From Pseudaeromonas paramecii (GTDB lineage Bacteria > Pseudomonadota > Gammaproteobacteria > Enterobacterales > Aeromonadaceae), in the NCBI RefSeq assembly GCF_039540575.1, contig NZ_BAABFC010000009.1, forward strand, positions 186,001-250,000: a DNA stretch of 64,000 bases, in the 5' to 3' direction. Below the pieces are notes generated by a model, which did not search any database, was not told the origin of the DNA, and saw only the letters and a list, made by a program, of their open reading frames with translations. The position numbers and the translations under genes were made by a program. Below are positions 8,041 to 15,747 of the stretch, in pieces. Position 1 is the first letter of the stretch. The number at the start of each line of letters is the position of its first letter.

Positions 8041-9705
8041 ATGAACGAGACGACCCAGTCCGCCCCCGATCGTCCCTTCAAGAACAAGCGGGTGCTGCTC
8101 ATCGATGATCAGCGCAGCTTTCAGGTGATGATGAAGGCCATGCTGCAAAACGTGGGCCTCAACAAGGTCACCATACTGGCCACCGCCGAAGAGGCCCGTC
8201 GCCGTTGCAGCAAGGAAAGCTTCGACATCTACCTCATCGATTACAACCTGGGCAGTGGCGAAAACGGGCGCCAGTTACTGGAATACCTGCGGGAAGCCAA
8301 GTTGCTGCCGCCCCTGGCAGTGGTCTTCATCGTCAGCGGCGATAACTCCCGCTCCATGGTGCTCAGCGCCCTGGAGAGTGAACCAGACGACTACATGATG
8401 AAGCCCTTCTCCCAGGATCAGCTGCGCCTGCGCCTGCTGCGCGCCCTGCAACGCAAGCAGAGCCTGGCCGGCGTGTTCCGCGCCCTGGCGGAGCAGGAGC
8501 CCCAGGCGGTGATCCAGGCCTGTGACGAGGCATTGAAGGATGAGAACAACCGCTACGCAAATTACTGCCGCTGCCTGATGGCCGAGATGCTGCTGCGGGA
8601 GCAGGAACCGCAACGGGCCCACGATCTGCTGATCCAAGCGCTGAACGATGTGGAGTCCAGCTGGATGCGCATGAGCCTTGGCAAGGCCTGTTACCTGCTG
8701 GGCCAGCATGAGGCGGCGGTGGAACACCTCAAAAAGGCGGTGCAGGACAGACCCCTGATGGTGGAGGCCTACCGATGGATGGCCTCGGCCCAGCTGGCCG
8801 CCAGCCACAATGACGCCGCCATGGAAACCCTGGAGCGGGCCATCCAGATCTCGCCCCAATCCGGCATGCTGCATCAGCAGATGGCGGAAGTCAGCCTGGC
8901 ACGGGAGGACTATCTCAAGGCTAAGGACTCCCTCTCCACCTTGATGGAACTCAACCGCTTCTCGGTACAGCGCACCCCCCAGGCCCTGGGCAACTACATC
9001 CACTGCCTCATCCTCTACGCCTTGCACAGCGAGGACCCCTATCACATCGCCAACCTGCAAAAGCAGGTCAACTCGGCCCTCTATCGCTGCCGGGATGCCC
9101 TGCTGACCACTGAGTTCGATTACGCCGCCTTCGAGCAGGTGTGTCAGGCGCGGGTGCAGATGGCCCGCGGCGATCTGGTGCGTGGCAAGAAGATGCTCTA
9201 CAAGGCGCACCAGAACTACATGGCCGAGCCCGAGCGCATGCCGGAAGCCTTGCTCAGCGAGACGGTGCTGGGCCTGCTGCAGCTGGGTGAATTTGAGTAT
9301 GCCGACCAGCTGCAGGCCTGCCTGAGCGAGTCGGCCCTGGCCGACCCCATGGTCAGTCAGTGTTTAAGCTCGGCACGCCATGATAGCCTGTTAGCCGAAC
9401 GCAACCAGAAGTATCAGGAGCTGAACGAGCAGGGGATACTGGCCTATAAGAACGGCCACCTGGACGAGGCCCTGCTGTTCTTCCGTGATGCCCTGCGCCG
9501 GGCGCCGGCCAACACCAGCGCCGCCCTCAACAAGATACAGGTCCTGATCCAGCTGCTGGGCCAATACAAGAAGGACCGCGGCACCGAACTCTACGAAGAG
9601 TGCCGCGCCACCTTGTCGGCCCTGGATGCGGTGATCCTCAATCAGACCCAACGGGCCCGCCTGGACGAGCTGCACGCCGAATTCGCCCAGCTGCGCCGCC
9701 CCTGA
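8041..9705 (+). CDS. response regulator receiver-TPR hybrid protein
   Basis: The 554-residue protein starts with a CheY-like receiver domain (about residues 15-140) with the acidic pair in VLLIDDQRSF, a phosphoacceptor Asp67 in IYLIDYNLG, a Ser in FIVSGDN and the Lys in MMKPFS. The rest, to residue 554, is alpha-helical with TPR-like repeats (for example ACYLLGQHEAAVEHLKKAV, AAMETLERAIQISPQS, ILAYKNGHLDEALLFFRDA). There is no DNA-binding or enzymatic output domain, so it probably acts through protein contacts. The open frame extends upstream into the last tRNA-Tyr, but the ATG at 8041 gives the natural receiver start. No histidine kinase is adjacent. xthA follows after 19 bases. Confidence 0.9.
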   Translation: MNETTQSAPDRPFKNKRVLLIDDQRSFQVMMKAMLQNVGLNKVTILATAEEARRRCSKESFDIYLIDYNLGSGENGRQLLEYLREAKLLPPLAVVFIVSGDNSRSMVLSALESEPDDYMMKPFSQDQLRLRLLRALQRKQSLAGVFRALAEQEPQAVIQACDEALKDENNRYANYCRCLMAEMLLREQEPQRAHDLLIQALNDVESSWMRMSLGKACYLLGQHEAAVEHLKKAVQDRPLMVEAYRWMASAQLAASHNDAAMETLERAIQISPQSGMLHQQMAEVSLAREDYLKAKDSLSTLMELNRFSVQRTPQALGNYIHCLILYALHSEDPYHIANLQKQVNSALYRCRDALLTTEFDYAAFEQVCQARVQMARGDLVRGKKMLYKAHQNYMAEPERMPEALLSETVLGLLQLGEFEYADQLQACLSESALADPMVSQCLSSARHDSLLAERNQKYQELNEQGILAYKNGHLDEALLFFRDALRRAPANTSAALNKIQVLIQLLGQYKKDRGTELYEECRATLSALDAVILNQTQRARLDELHAEFAQLRRP

Positions 9706-9724
9706 CCTTTTACGCGAGACCGCC

Positions 9725-10531
9725 ATGAAGATAGTGTCATTCAACATCAACGGCCTGCGAGCCCGCCTCCCCCAATTGGCCGCCCTGATCGACAAGCATC
9801 AGCCGGACATCATTGGCCTGCAGGAGACCAAGGTACACGACGAGGCCTTTCCATTGGCCGACGTTGAGGCCCTGGGCTATCAGGTATTCTTCCACGGCCA
9901 GAAGGCCCACTACGGTGTGGCCCTGCTGTGCAAACAGACGCCCAGCGAGGTGATCCGCGGCTTCCCCTGGGATGAAGAGGATGCCCAGCGCCGCATGATC
10001 ATGGGCCGCTTCGCCTTGGCCGATGGCCGTCAGTTGACAGTGATGAATGGCTACTTTCCCCAGGGCGAAAGCCAGGACCATCCCACCAAGTACCCGGCCA
10101 AGCGACGTTTCTATGCCGATCTGCTGCGTTACCTCGATGAGCAACACAGTCCGGAAGAGGAACTGGTGGTGATGGGGGATCTGAACATCTCCCCCACGGA
10201 CCTGGATATCGGCATTGGCGAGGCCAATCGCAAGCGCTGGCTGCGGGATGGCAAATGCTCCTTCCTGCCGGAAGAGCGGGAGTGGCTGGGCAAGCTGCAT
10301 GCCTGGGGCCTGGTGGACACCTATCGCCATCAGCACCCCCAGGTGGACGATCAGTATTCCTGGTTCGACTATCGCAGCAAGGGCTTTGACGAAAACCGGG
10401 GCCTGCGCATCGATCTTATCCTGGCCACGGCCCCCCTGTTGCCCCGCCTAGTGGAAAGCGGCATCGATTACCCGCTGCGCGCCGTCGAGAAACCCTCCGA
10501 TCACGCCCCCATCTGGGCCACCTTTGACTAG
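9725..10531 (+). CDS. xthA: exodeoxyribonuclease III
   Basis: The 268-residue protein is full-length exonuclease III, the Mg-dependent AP endonuclease and 3'-5' exonuclease of base excision repair. Signature motifs are MKIVSFNINGLRARLPQL at the start, IIGLQETKVHDE (metal-binding Glu near 34), NGYFPQGES, VVMGDLNISPTDLDIG (Asp/Asn of the active site), YSWFDYRS and the terminal SDHAPIWA with the catalytic His. The start is preceded by GAGACCGCC. Its last 84 bases overlap the end of the DUF3857 gene on the other strand, and no terminator is visible between them. Confidence 0.97.
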   Translation: MKIVSFNINGLRARLPQLAALIDKHQPDIIGLQETKVHDEAFPLADVEALGYQVFFHGQKAHYGVALLCKQTPSEVIRGFPWDEEDAQRRMIMGRFALADGRQLTVMNGYFPQGESQDHPTKYPAKRRFYADLLRYLDEQHSPEEELVVMGDLNISPTDLDIGIGEANRKRWLRDGKCSFLPEEREWLGKLHAWGLVDTYRHQHPQVDDQYSWFDYRSKGFDENRGLRIDLILATAPLLPRLVESGIDYPLRAVEKPSDHAPIWATFD

Positions 10532-12460
10532 GTTTTCCTTGGCCGCCTGAGTGGGCGGCCCCAGGGTCAGGCTCAGCTCCTCCCGGGCGGACAACACCTT
10601 CTGCCGGTAGTCCGCCAGTTTCTCCGCCGGCACCCGGTCGGTGAAATTCTCATACTCGTAGCGTACCCGCAGCAAACGGGCATTGGGCTGGGTCACCCGC
10701 ACCGAGAAATGGAACAGCTCATTACCTTGCTCGGCATGGTAGGGGTTGATCGTCCAGGGTTCGGGAAAGTGATACTCCAGCACCTGAGTGACCTTGCGGG
10801 GCGCCCCCAGATCCAGCGGTTGCCGCCGCTCCGGCGACACCCGCGTCAGGTAGTCCTCCAGCAGATCCCCATAGATCTCCAGCCCCTGCTGTTTCACCTG
10901 GGCAAACCCGTCAGGCAACTCGTAATGTTCCTGCACCTGCAATCGGTTGAGGCTCAGATCATCCTGTAGCTGAGGCAACCCCAGGCTCTTGAGACCAGGA
11001 AATTGCCGGCGGTAATAATCGCCAAAGCGCCGCGCCAGCTTCTGCGGTGTGGTGCGCTGCCACTTGCCCCGCTGGCTCTCCGCCAGGGCACCGCTGTAGT
11101 GGGTGTCTATGTCCAACGCCGTCTTATCCGCCGTCAGGCGGCTCACCTGCTGCAACTCCAGCTGCGGCAAACGATACTCGCCATCCATGCTGGTCAACGC
11201 CCGGGTCTGGGGGGATAACACCAGCGCATGGCGGTAGTAGGGCACCCCCAGACTGGCCAGGGAACGCCCCTGGTTGAGATCCGTGCCATCCAGCCAGTAA
11301 CGCTGGCCCGCCAACTGCAGCGTCACTATGACATGGTCAAAGGCATAGGGACTGGGCAACTGCGCCGGCAGCGTCGCCCCCTCGTCCAGGCTCACCAGCG
11401 CCGCCTTGGCATCCAGCCCCTGGGCCCGCAGCAGCGCCAGCAAGAGCACCGCCTTGTCCTTGCAGTCCCCATAACGTCGATAGAGGGTGTCCGCTGCCCG
11501 ACGCGGCCGGTGAGAGCCGATGCCGTCCTCCATTCCCAGATAGCGGATCTCGTGCTGGACAAAGTGCAGCGCCGCCATCACCTTCTCATCCTCGCTCTGG
11601 AGCCCCTCGCCTAACCGGGCACTGAGCGCCTGGATCTCAGGGCTGGGCGCTGCCGCCTGCTCGTACAGCGGCAAGGCCCAGGCTACCACCGCCTGCCAGC
11701 TGGCAAATTCACTCAGGGCCACCTCGGCATAGGGGGTGTAGCCACCGGGCAGCTGATCTTCCTCCTCCACCGCAGGCACCCGCGTCTGCTGCCAACGCCA
11801 CTCCTGCCAACCCGGCCTGGCCTGCACCTGCCAGTGGGCGCCAGTGGGGGTAAACGCCGAATTCAGCTGACGACCGTCCCCCAGCAGGATGCGCAGCTGC
11901 TGCTGCGCCACCGGCTCGCTCCACTGCAGGCTCACCCGATCGCTGAACAGGCCCCCCATCACTGGGTTGTAACCGCTCAGGGAGAAGCTGTAATCCAGCA
12001 CGTCGCCCACCCGGATGTCCGGCAGGATCAGGTAGGCCGTCTTGCGTCCCGAATAGAGAAACCGCCCCAAATCCGGCTCCCGCTGAAACAGTCGCAGCTC
12101 CTCCGGCTCCAGCCGATCCAACCAGCGTCCCTGTCGCCAGACGCCCACCTGGTGGATGGTGAGGGTCTCGTAACTGGGGTCAAAATCCAGTGCCAGCTGG
12201 GAGCCTTGCTCTAGGCCTTCGGTACTGGTGATGGCCGTGACGTAATGAAAAAACTGCTGGGTCTGCTCCCCCAGCTGCCACTGGCGATCCACCAGCAGAT
12301 ACTCCTCACCACCAGGTGCCTGAGCTTGGTCCTTGGGCGCCGGGGCGCTCACCGCCTCCACCCAAGCAGGAGTCGGGGCAAACTGCACCTGCTCGGCCGC
12401 CTGGGCATGGCAGCCCAGACCGAGGAGGCAGCAGAGTCCGTAGCGCAGCATTCGCAACAT
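10448..12460 (-). CDS. DUF3857 / transglutaminase-like exported protein
   Basis: The 670-residue protein has a signal peptide (MLRMLRYGLCCLLGLGCHAQA, cleavage near residue 22), a DUF3857 domain (about 60-230) and a transglutaminase-like core (about 270-400). The catalytic Cys lies in YGDCKDKAVLLLALL, His in AFDHVIVTL and Asp in YWLDGTD, so the triad looks intact. Family members are periplasmic or membrane-associated and mostly uncharacterised. The start is only 3 bases after the stop of the transporter permease gene, so it is probably the last gene of that operon. The final 28 codons are antisense to the end of xthA. Confidence 0.88.
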   Translation of the reverse strand: MLRMLRYGLCCLLGLGCHAQAAEQVQFAPTPAWVEAVSAPAPKDQAQAPGGEEYLLVDRQWQLGEQTQQFFHYVTAITSTEGLEQGSQLALDFDPSYETLTIHQVGVWRQGRWLDRLEPEELRLFQREPDLGRFLYSGRKTAYLILPDIRVGDVLDYSFSLSGYNPVMGGLFSDRVSLQWSEPVAQQQLRILLGDGRQLNSAFTPTGAHWQVQARPGWQEWRWQQTRVPAVEEEDQLPGGYTPYAEVALSEFASWQAVVAWALPLYEQAAAPSPEIQALSARLGEGLQSEDEKVMAALHFVQHEIRYLGMEDGIGSHRPRRAADTLYRRYGDCKDKAVLLLALLRAQGLDAKAALVSLDEGATLPAQLPSPYAFDHVIVTLQLAGQRYWLDGTDLNQGRSLASLGVPYYRHALVLSPQTRALTSMDGEYRLPQLELQQVSRLTADKTALDIDTHYSGALAESQRGKWQRTTPQKLARRFGDYYRRQFPGLKSLGLPQLQDDLSLNRLQVQEHYELPDGFAQVKQQGLEIYGDLLEDYLTRVSPERRQPLDLGAPRKVTQVLEYHFPEPWTINPYHAEQGNELFHFSVRVTQPNARLLRVRYEYENFTDRVPAEKLADYRQKVLSAREELSLTLGPPTQAAKENLVKGGPDGGVIGGFLDGAQRVIDAAFH

Positions 12461-12463
12461 GGT

Positions 12464-13162
12464 TCAGGCCTGTACTCTGGGTCTAAGGTGGGCATACCAG
12501 CGCCGTTCCAAGCGTCGGAACAGGCCGATGAGGCACAGGCTCAGACACAGGTAGAGGGCACCGGCGGTGATAAAGGCTTCGAAGGGGCTGTAATAGCGGG
12601 AATTGATGATGCGGGCGGCACCGGTGAGATCCACCACAGTGATGATGCCCGCCACCGCCGAACCGTGCAGCATGAAGATCACCTCGTTGCTGTAGGCTGG
12701 CAAGGCCCGCCGTGCGGCGCTGGGCAGCAAGATGTTCTTGAAGGTCTGCCATTGCGTCATGCCGAAAGCCAACGCCGCCTCCTTCTCCCCTTTGGGAATG
12801 GTGTTGAGGGCGCCGCGAATGATCTCCGCCGTGTAGGCGGCGGTATTGAGGGCAAAGGCCAGCAGGGCGCAAAACCAAGCCTCCTGCAACCACTGCCACA
12901 GCCAGCTCTCCCGCAGGGCCTGCCACTGGCCGGCACCGTAGTAGATGATAAACAGCTGCACCAGCAAGGGGGTGCCGCGGAAGAAATAGATGTAAGCCCA
13001 GGCCGGCAGCCGCAGCAACGGATTGCTGCTGTTTCGCGCCAGGGCCATGGGCAGCGCGATGCACAAGCCCAGCACCAAGGATACAGCCACCAGCCAGCTG
13101 GTGTTGATAAGGCCTTCGAGGTAGGTAGGCCATTCATCGGCCAGGATGGAAAAATCAAACAT
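12464..13162 (-). CDS. basic amino acid ABC transporter permease (HisM/AotM type)
   Basis: The 232-residue inner membrane protein has about five hydrophobic helices and the polar amino acid permease signature. The EAA-type loop is IPKGEKEAALAFGMTQWQTFKNILLP. FFRGTPLLVQLFIIYYG and ALPAYSNEVIFMLHGSAVA closely resemble HisM of the histidine/lysine/arginine/ornithine importer. The ATG at 13162 follows the upstream permease stop by two bases with AGGTAAGC as ribosome site; the longer frame to 13201 would overlap and is unlikely. It should form a heterodimer with the HisQ-type permease encoded just upstream. AotM or ArtM are alternative names; which basic amino acid is preferred cannot be read from the sequence. 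Confidence 0.9.
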   Translation of the reverse strand: MFDFSILADEWPTYLEGLINTSWLVAVSLVLGLCIALPMALARNSSNPLLRLPAWAYIYFFRGTPLLVQLFIIYYGAGQWQALRESWLWQWLQEAWFCALLAFALNTAAYTAEIIRGALNTIPKGEKEAALAFGMTQWQTFKNILLPSAARRALPAYSNEVIFMLHGSAVAGIITVVDLTGAARIINSRYYSPFEAFITAGALYLCLSLCLIGLFRRLERRWYAHLRPRVQA

Positions 13163-13164
13163 GC

Positions 13165-13905
13165 TTACCTCGAGACGATGGCGTAGTGACGTTCCACCCA
13201 CTTGAGCAGCAGGGTGGAGAGGGCGGTGAACACCAAGAAGATCAGCGCCACAGCCATGTAGAAGGTAAAGGGCAGCTGGGTCGTGCCCGCCGCCAGACCG
13301 GCTTTGCGCACCATGTCGTCCAGACCTATGATGGAGACCAGCGCCGTGGTCTTGAGCAGCACCAGCCAGTTATTGCCAAAGCCCGGCAGGGCATGGCGCA
13401 CCATCTGGGGAAACAGCACCCGACGAAACACCTGCAGCGCCCGCATGCCATAGGCATAGGCGGCTTCCAACTGGCCCTTGTCTACCGCCAGTATGGCGCC
13501 GCGGAAGGTTTCCGCCATGTAGGCACCGAAGATGAAGCCGATGGTCAGCACACCGGCGATGAAGGGGCTGACATCCACGTACTCCGGCAGATAGGCGACC
13601 CATTCGTGCTGAGGATCCCCACCGGCCAGCCAGCCATTCAACCAGTCATTGCCCCAGGAGCAAAGATTGTTCACCAGCACCTGGCCACCGAAGAACAGCA
13701 GCATCATGAGTACCAGATCCGGCACCCCACGCACTAGCGTGGTGTACAGGGTGGCCAACTGCCGGGCCGGGCGAAAGGCCGATAACTTGGCCAGGGCGCC
13801 CAGCATGCCCAGCCCCATGGCCAGTAACAGCGACAGCAGCGCCACCTCCAGGGTCATCCATGCCCCTTCCAGCAAGGAGGTTTCATAGCCTTTAAGATCC
13901 AACAT
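13165..13905 (-). CDS. basic amino acid ABC transporter permease (HisQ/AotQ type)
   Basis: The 246-residue membrane protein has the HisQ/AotQ pattern: MLDLKGYETSLLEGAWMTLE start, TLVRGVPDLVLMMLLFFGGQ, and the cytoplasmic loop AVDKGQLEAAYAYGMRALQVFRRVLFPQ that docks to the ATPase. It is the first permease after the binding-protein gene and is separated from it by a hairpin (13923-13944). It overlaps nothing and is followed after two bases by the partner permease. It is slightly longer than E. coli HisQ (228) because of an insertion near residues 85-105 (CSWGNDWLNGWLAGGDPQHE). Confidence 0.9.
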   Translation of the reverse strand: MLDLKGYETSLLEGAWMTLEVALLSLLLAMGLGMLGALAKLSAFRPARQLATLYTTLVRGVPDLVLMMLLFFGGQVLVNNLCSWGNDWLNGWLAGGDPQHEWVAYLPEYVDVSPFIAGVLTIGFIFGAYMAETFRGAILAVDKGQLEAAYAYGMRALQVFRRVLFPQMVRHALPGFGNNWLVLLKTTALVSIIGLDDMVRKAGLAAGTTQLPFTFYMAVALIFLVFTALSTLLLKWVERHYAIVSR

Positions 13906-13922
13906 GTCCTGATCCCAGTTAA

Positions 13923-13944
13923 AACGGGCCCATGAGGGCCCGTT
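13923..13944 (-). promoter_or_regulatory. intercistronic hairpin between binding-protein and permease genes
   Basis: AACGGGCCC and GGGCCCGTT form a perfect 9-bp stem with a 4-base loop, followed on the minus strand by TTAAC. It lies between the stop of the binding-protein gene and the HisQ-type permease. It could protect the upstream mRNA or cause partial termination so that binding protein exceeds permease. Confidence 0.75.
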
Positions 13945-13964
13945 GTTACCCCTATATCAAGGGC

Positions 13965-14741
13965 TTACTCGCCGTAGGCGTCGAAGTCGAAGTACTTGTC
14001 GTTCACCGCCTTGTACTTGCCGTTGGCGCGGATATCCAGAATCGCCTTGTCGAACATGGCCTTCAGCTCGGTATCCTGCTTGCGGATGGCCACACCGGCA
14101 CCCTCACCAAACCAGCGCGGGTCGGTCAGACCCGGGCCCACCAGCTCGTAGTTGGCGCCGTCTTCTTTCTTGATCAGGCCATCCACCAGGGAAGCATAGT
14201 CGGCCAGCACATAGTCGATGCGACCAGACTTCAGATCCAGGTACGCCTCTTCGGCGGTCCCGTAACGCTTGATGTCGGCGGAGGGGAAGTTGTCCGTGAT
14301 GTAGGTATCCATGGAGGTAGCCCGCTGTACCCCGACCTTCTTGCCGGTCATGAAGGCATCGGTCAACTCCAGCGCAGTGCCCTTCTTGGTGGCGAAGCGG
14401 GCCGGTACGTGTTGATACTTGATGGAGAAATCGACGCGCTTCTTACGCTCCGGGGTGATGTCCATGGTGGAGATGATGGCGTCGTACTTCTTGGCCAGCA
14501 GACCCGGGATGATGCCATCCCAATCCTGCTTCACGATGGTGCACTTGACCTGCATCTGCTCACACAGGGCGTTGGCCATATCCACGTCAAAACCTTTCAC
14601 CTCGCCACTGGGCTCGGTCCAGGAGAAGGGGGGGTAAGCACCTTCGATCCCGATGCGTACGCTCTTCCATTCCTTGGCTTGAACCTGCAGCGAGCCCATC
14701 AGGCAAGCCGCCATCACACCCAACAGCACCTTGTTCTTCAT
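13965..14741 (-). CDS. periplasmic lysine/arginine/ornithine/histidine-binding protein (ArgT/HisJ type)
   Basis: The 258-residue protein has a signal peptide (MKNKVLLGVMAACLMGSLQVQA, cleavage at residue 22) and the SBP family 3 fold: VRIGIEGAYPPFSW, GFDVDMANALCEQMQVKC (with the disulfide pair of the LAO/HisJ group), DWDGIIPGLLAKKYDAIIS, ITPERKKRVDFS and the terminal KYFDFDAYGE, which is characteristic of ArgT/HisJ. It captures basic amino acids for the membrane complex encoded downstream. The start ATG at 14741 follows GGAGTGAAAGGA; the longer open frame to 14921 overlaps the ATPase gene and is rejected. A hairpin follows the stop. Confidence 0.93.
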   Translation of the reverse strand: MKNKVLLGVMAACLMGSLQVQAKEWKSVRIGIEGAYPPFSWTEPSGEVKGFDVDMANALCEQMQVKCTIVKQDWDGIIPGLLAKKYDAIISTMDITPERKKRVDFSIKYQHVPARFATKKGTALELTDAFMTGKKVGVQRATSMDTYITDNFPSADIKRYGTAEEAYLDLKSGRIDYVLADYASLVDGLIKKEDGANYELVGPGLTDPRWFGEGAGVAIRKQDTELKAMFDKAILDIRANGKYKAVNDKYFDFDAYGE

Positions 14742-14790
14742 TCCTTTCACTCCTTGATTATGTGCCCTCAGGGGGCTAGTAATGCGCCGA

Positions 14791-15561
14791 CTAGTAAGCC
14801 GACGAAATAAACTGCCGGAAACGCTCGGAGCGGGGATTGGCAAACAGCTCTTTCGGCTCCCCCTCCTCTTCCACCAGGCCCTGATGCAAGAACAAGACCC
14901 GATTCGACACATCCCGCGCAAAAGACATCTCGTGAGTCACCACCAGCATGGTGCGCCCCTCCTCGGCCAAACCACGCATCACCCCCAACACCTCGCCCAC
15001 CAATTCCGGATCCAGCGCCGACGTCGGCTCGTCAAACAGCATGACCTCAGGATCCACCGCCAAGGCCCGGGCGATGGCCGCCCGCTGCTGCTGACCACCG
15101 GACAGATGCCCAGGGTAATAGTCGCGCCGCTCATACAGGCCTACCTTATGCAACAGGGCTTCGGCCCGCTCGATGGCCTCGGCGCGGGGCACCTTGAGCA
15201 CCTGGATCGGCACTTCGATGATGTTTTGCAGGACGGTCATGTGCGACCAGAGGTTAAAGCTTTGAAACACCATGGCCAGCCGGGAGCGAATGCGCTCCAC
15301 CTGACGCATGTCTTCGGGCAGGCGCTCCCCCAGCCGGTTGGTTTTCATGCGGATCAGCTCACCGTGGACCCGCACCTCGCCGGAGGAGGGGGTCTCGAGC
15401 AAATTGATGCAGCGCAGGAAGGTGGACTTGCCTGAGCCGGAGGAGCCGATGATGGAGATGACATCGCCCTTGTTGGCGGTGAGGTTGATCCCTTTTAGGA
15501 CCTGATGGGAGCCGAAATACTTATGTAAGTCACTGACTTGCAGGGTGGCCACTTCGTTCAT
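14791..15561 (-). CDS. basic amino acid ABC transporter ATPase (HisP/AotP type)
   Basis: The 256-residue ATP-binding subunit has Walker A GSSGSGKST (near 41-49), Q loop AMVFQSFNLWSHMTVL, signature LSGGQQQRAAIARAL, Walker B VMLFDEPTSALDPE and the switch VTHEMSFARD. KYFGSHQVLKGINL and the insert GELIRMKTNRLGERLPEDMRQVERI match the HisP subfamily. It is the promoter-proximal gene of the operon ATPase, binding protein, permease, permease, DUF3857. The ATG at 15561 gives the normal length; the open frame to 15648 has no ribosome site. An ARG box about 130 bases upstream suggests arginine-dependent control. Confidence 0.93.
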   Translation of the reverse strand: MNEVATLQVSDLHKYFGSHQVLKGINLTANKGDVISIIGSSGSGKSTFLRCINLLETPSSGEVRVHGELIRMKTNRLGERLPEDMRQVERIRSRLAMVFQSFNLWSHMTVLQNIIEVPIQVLKVPRAEAIERAEALLHKVGLYERRDYYPGHLSGGQQQRAAIARALAVDPEVMLFDEPTSALDPELVGEVLGVMRGLAEEGRTMLVVTHEMSFARDVSNRVLFLHQGLVEEEGEPKELFANPRSERFRQFISSAY

Positions 15562-15687
15562 GCAAACAACCTTGTTCTTTTGGATCCGTTGAGACCACCT
15601 CAGGCGGCTCTTCCATAACACCTGTATGGAAAATACCAGCATGATCACAAATTACAAGATGCATGTTGAACGAAAGCTGGCCAATGG

Positions 15688-15701
15688 CGAATTTTAATTC
15701 A
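15688..15701 (-). promoter_or_regulatory. predicted ArgR box upstream of the transporter operon
   Basis: On the minus strand TGAATTAAAATTCG matches the ARG box core TGAAT-WWWW-ATTCA at all but the last base. It lies 127-140 bases upstream of the ATPase start. ARG boxes usually come in pairs about 21 bases apart; no good second box is seen, though an inverted repeat is centred about 21 bases away at 15715. Confidence 0.65.
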
Positions 15702-15703
15702 CG

Positions 15704-15726
15704 TTTATCGCTTCATTCGCGATAAA
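15704..15726. repeat. 8-bp inverted repeat next to the ARG box
   Basis: TTTATCGC (15704-15711) and GCGATAAA (15719-15726) are perfectly complementary around a 7-base loop. It lies between the M20 gene stop and the ARG box and could be an operator, or a weak terminator for the M20 gene; no T run follows. Confidence 0.6.
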
Positions 15727-15747
15727 TAGCCATTCCAAACGCATAGT

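Noticed and set aside
10541..10560. hairpin GGCCGCC/GGCGGCC near the end of xthA
   Set aside because: It lies inside the DUF3857 coding sequence and is not followed by a T run on either strand, so I do not call it a terminator.
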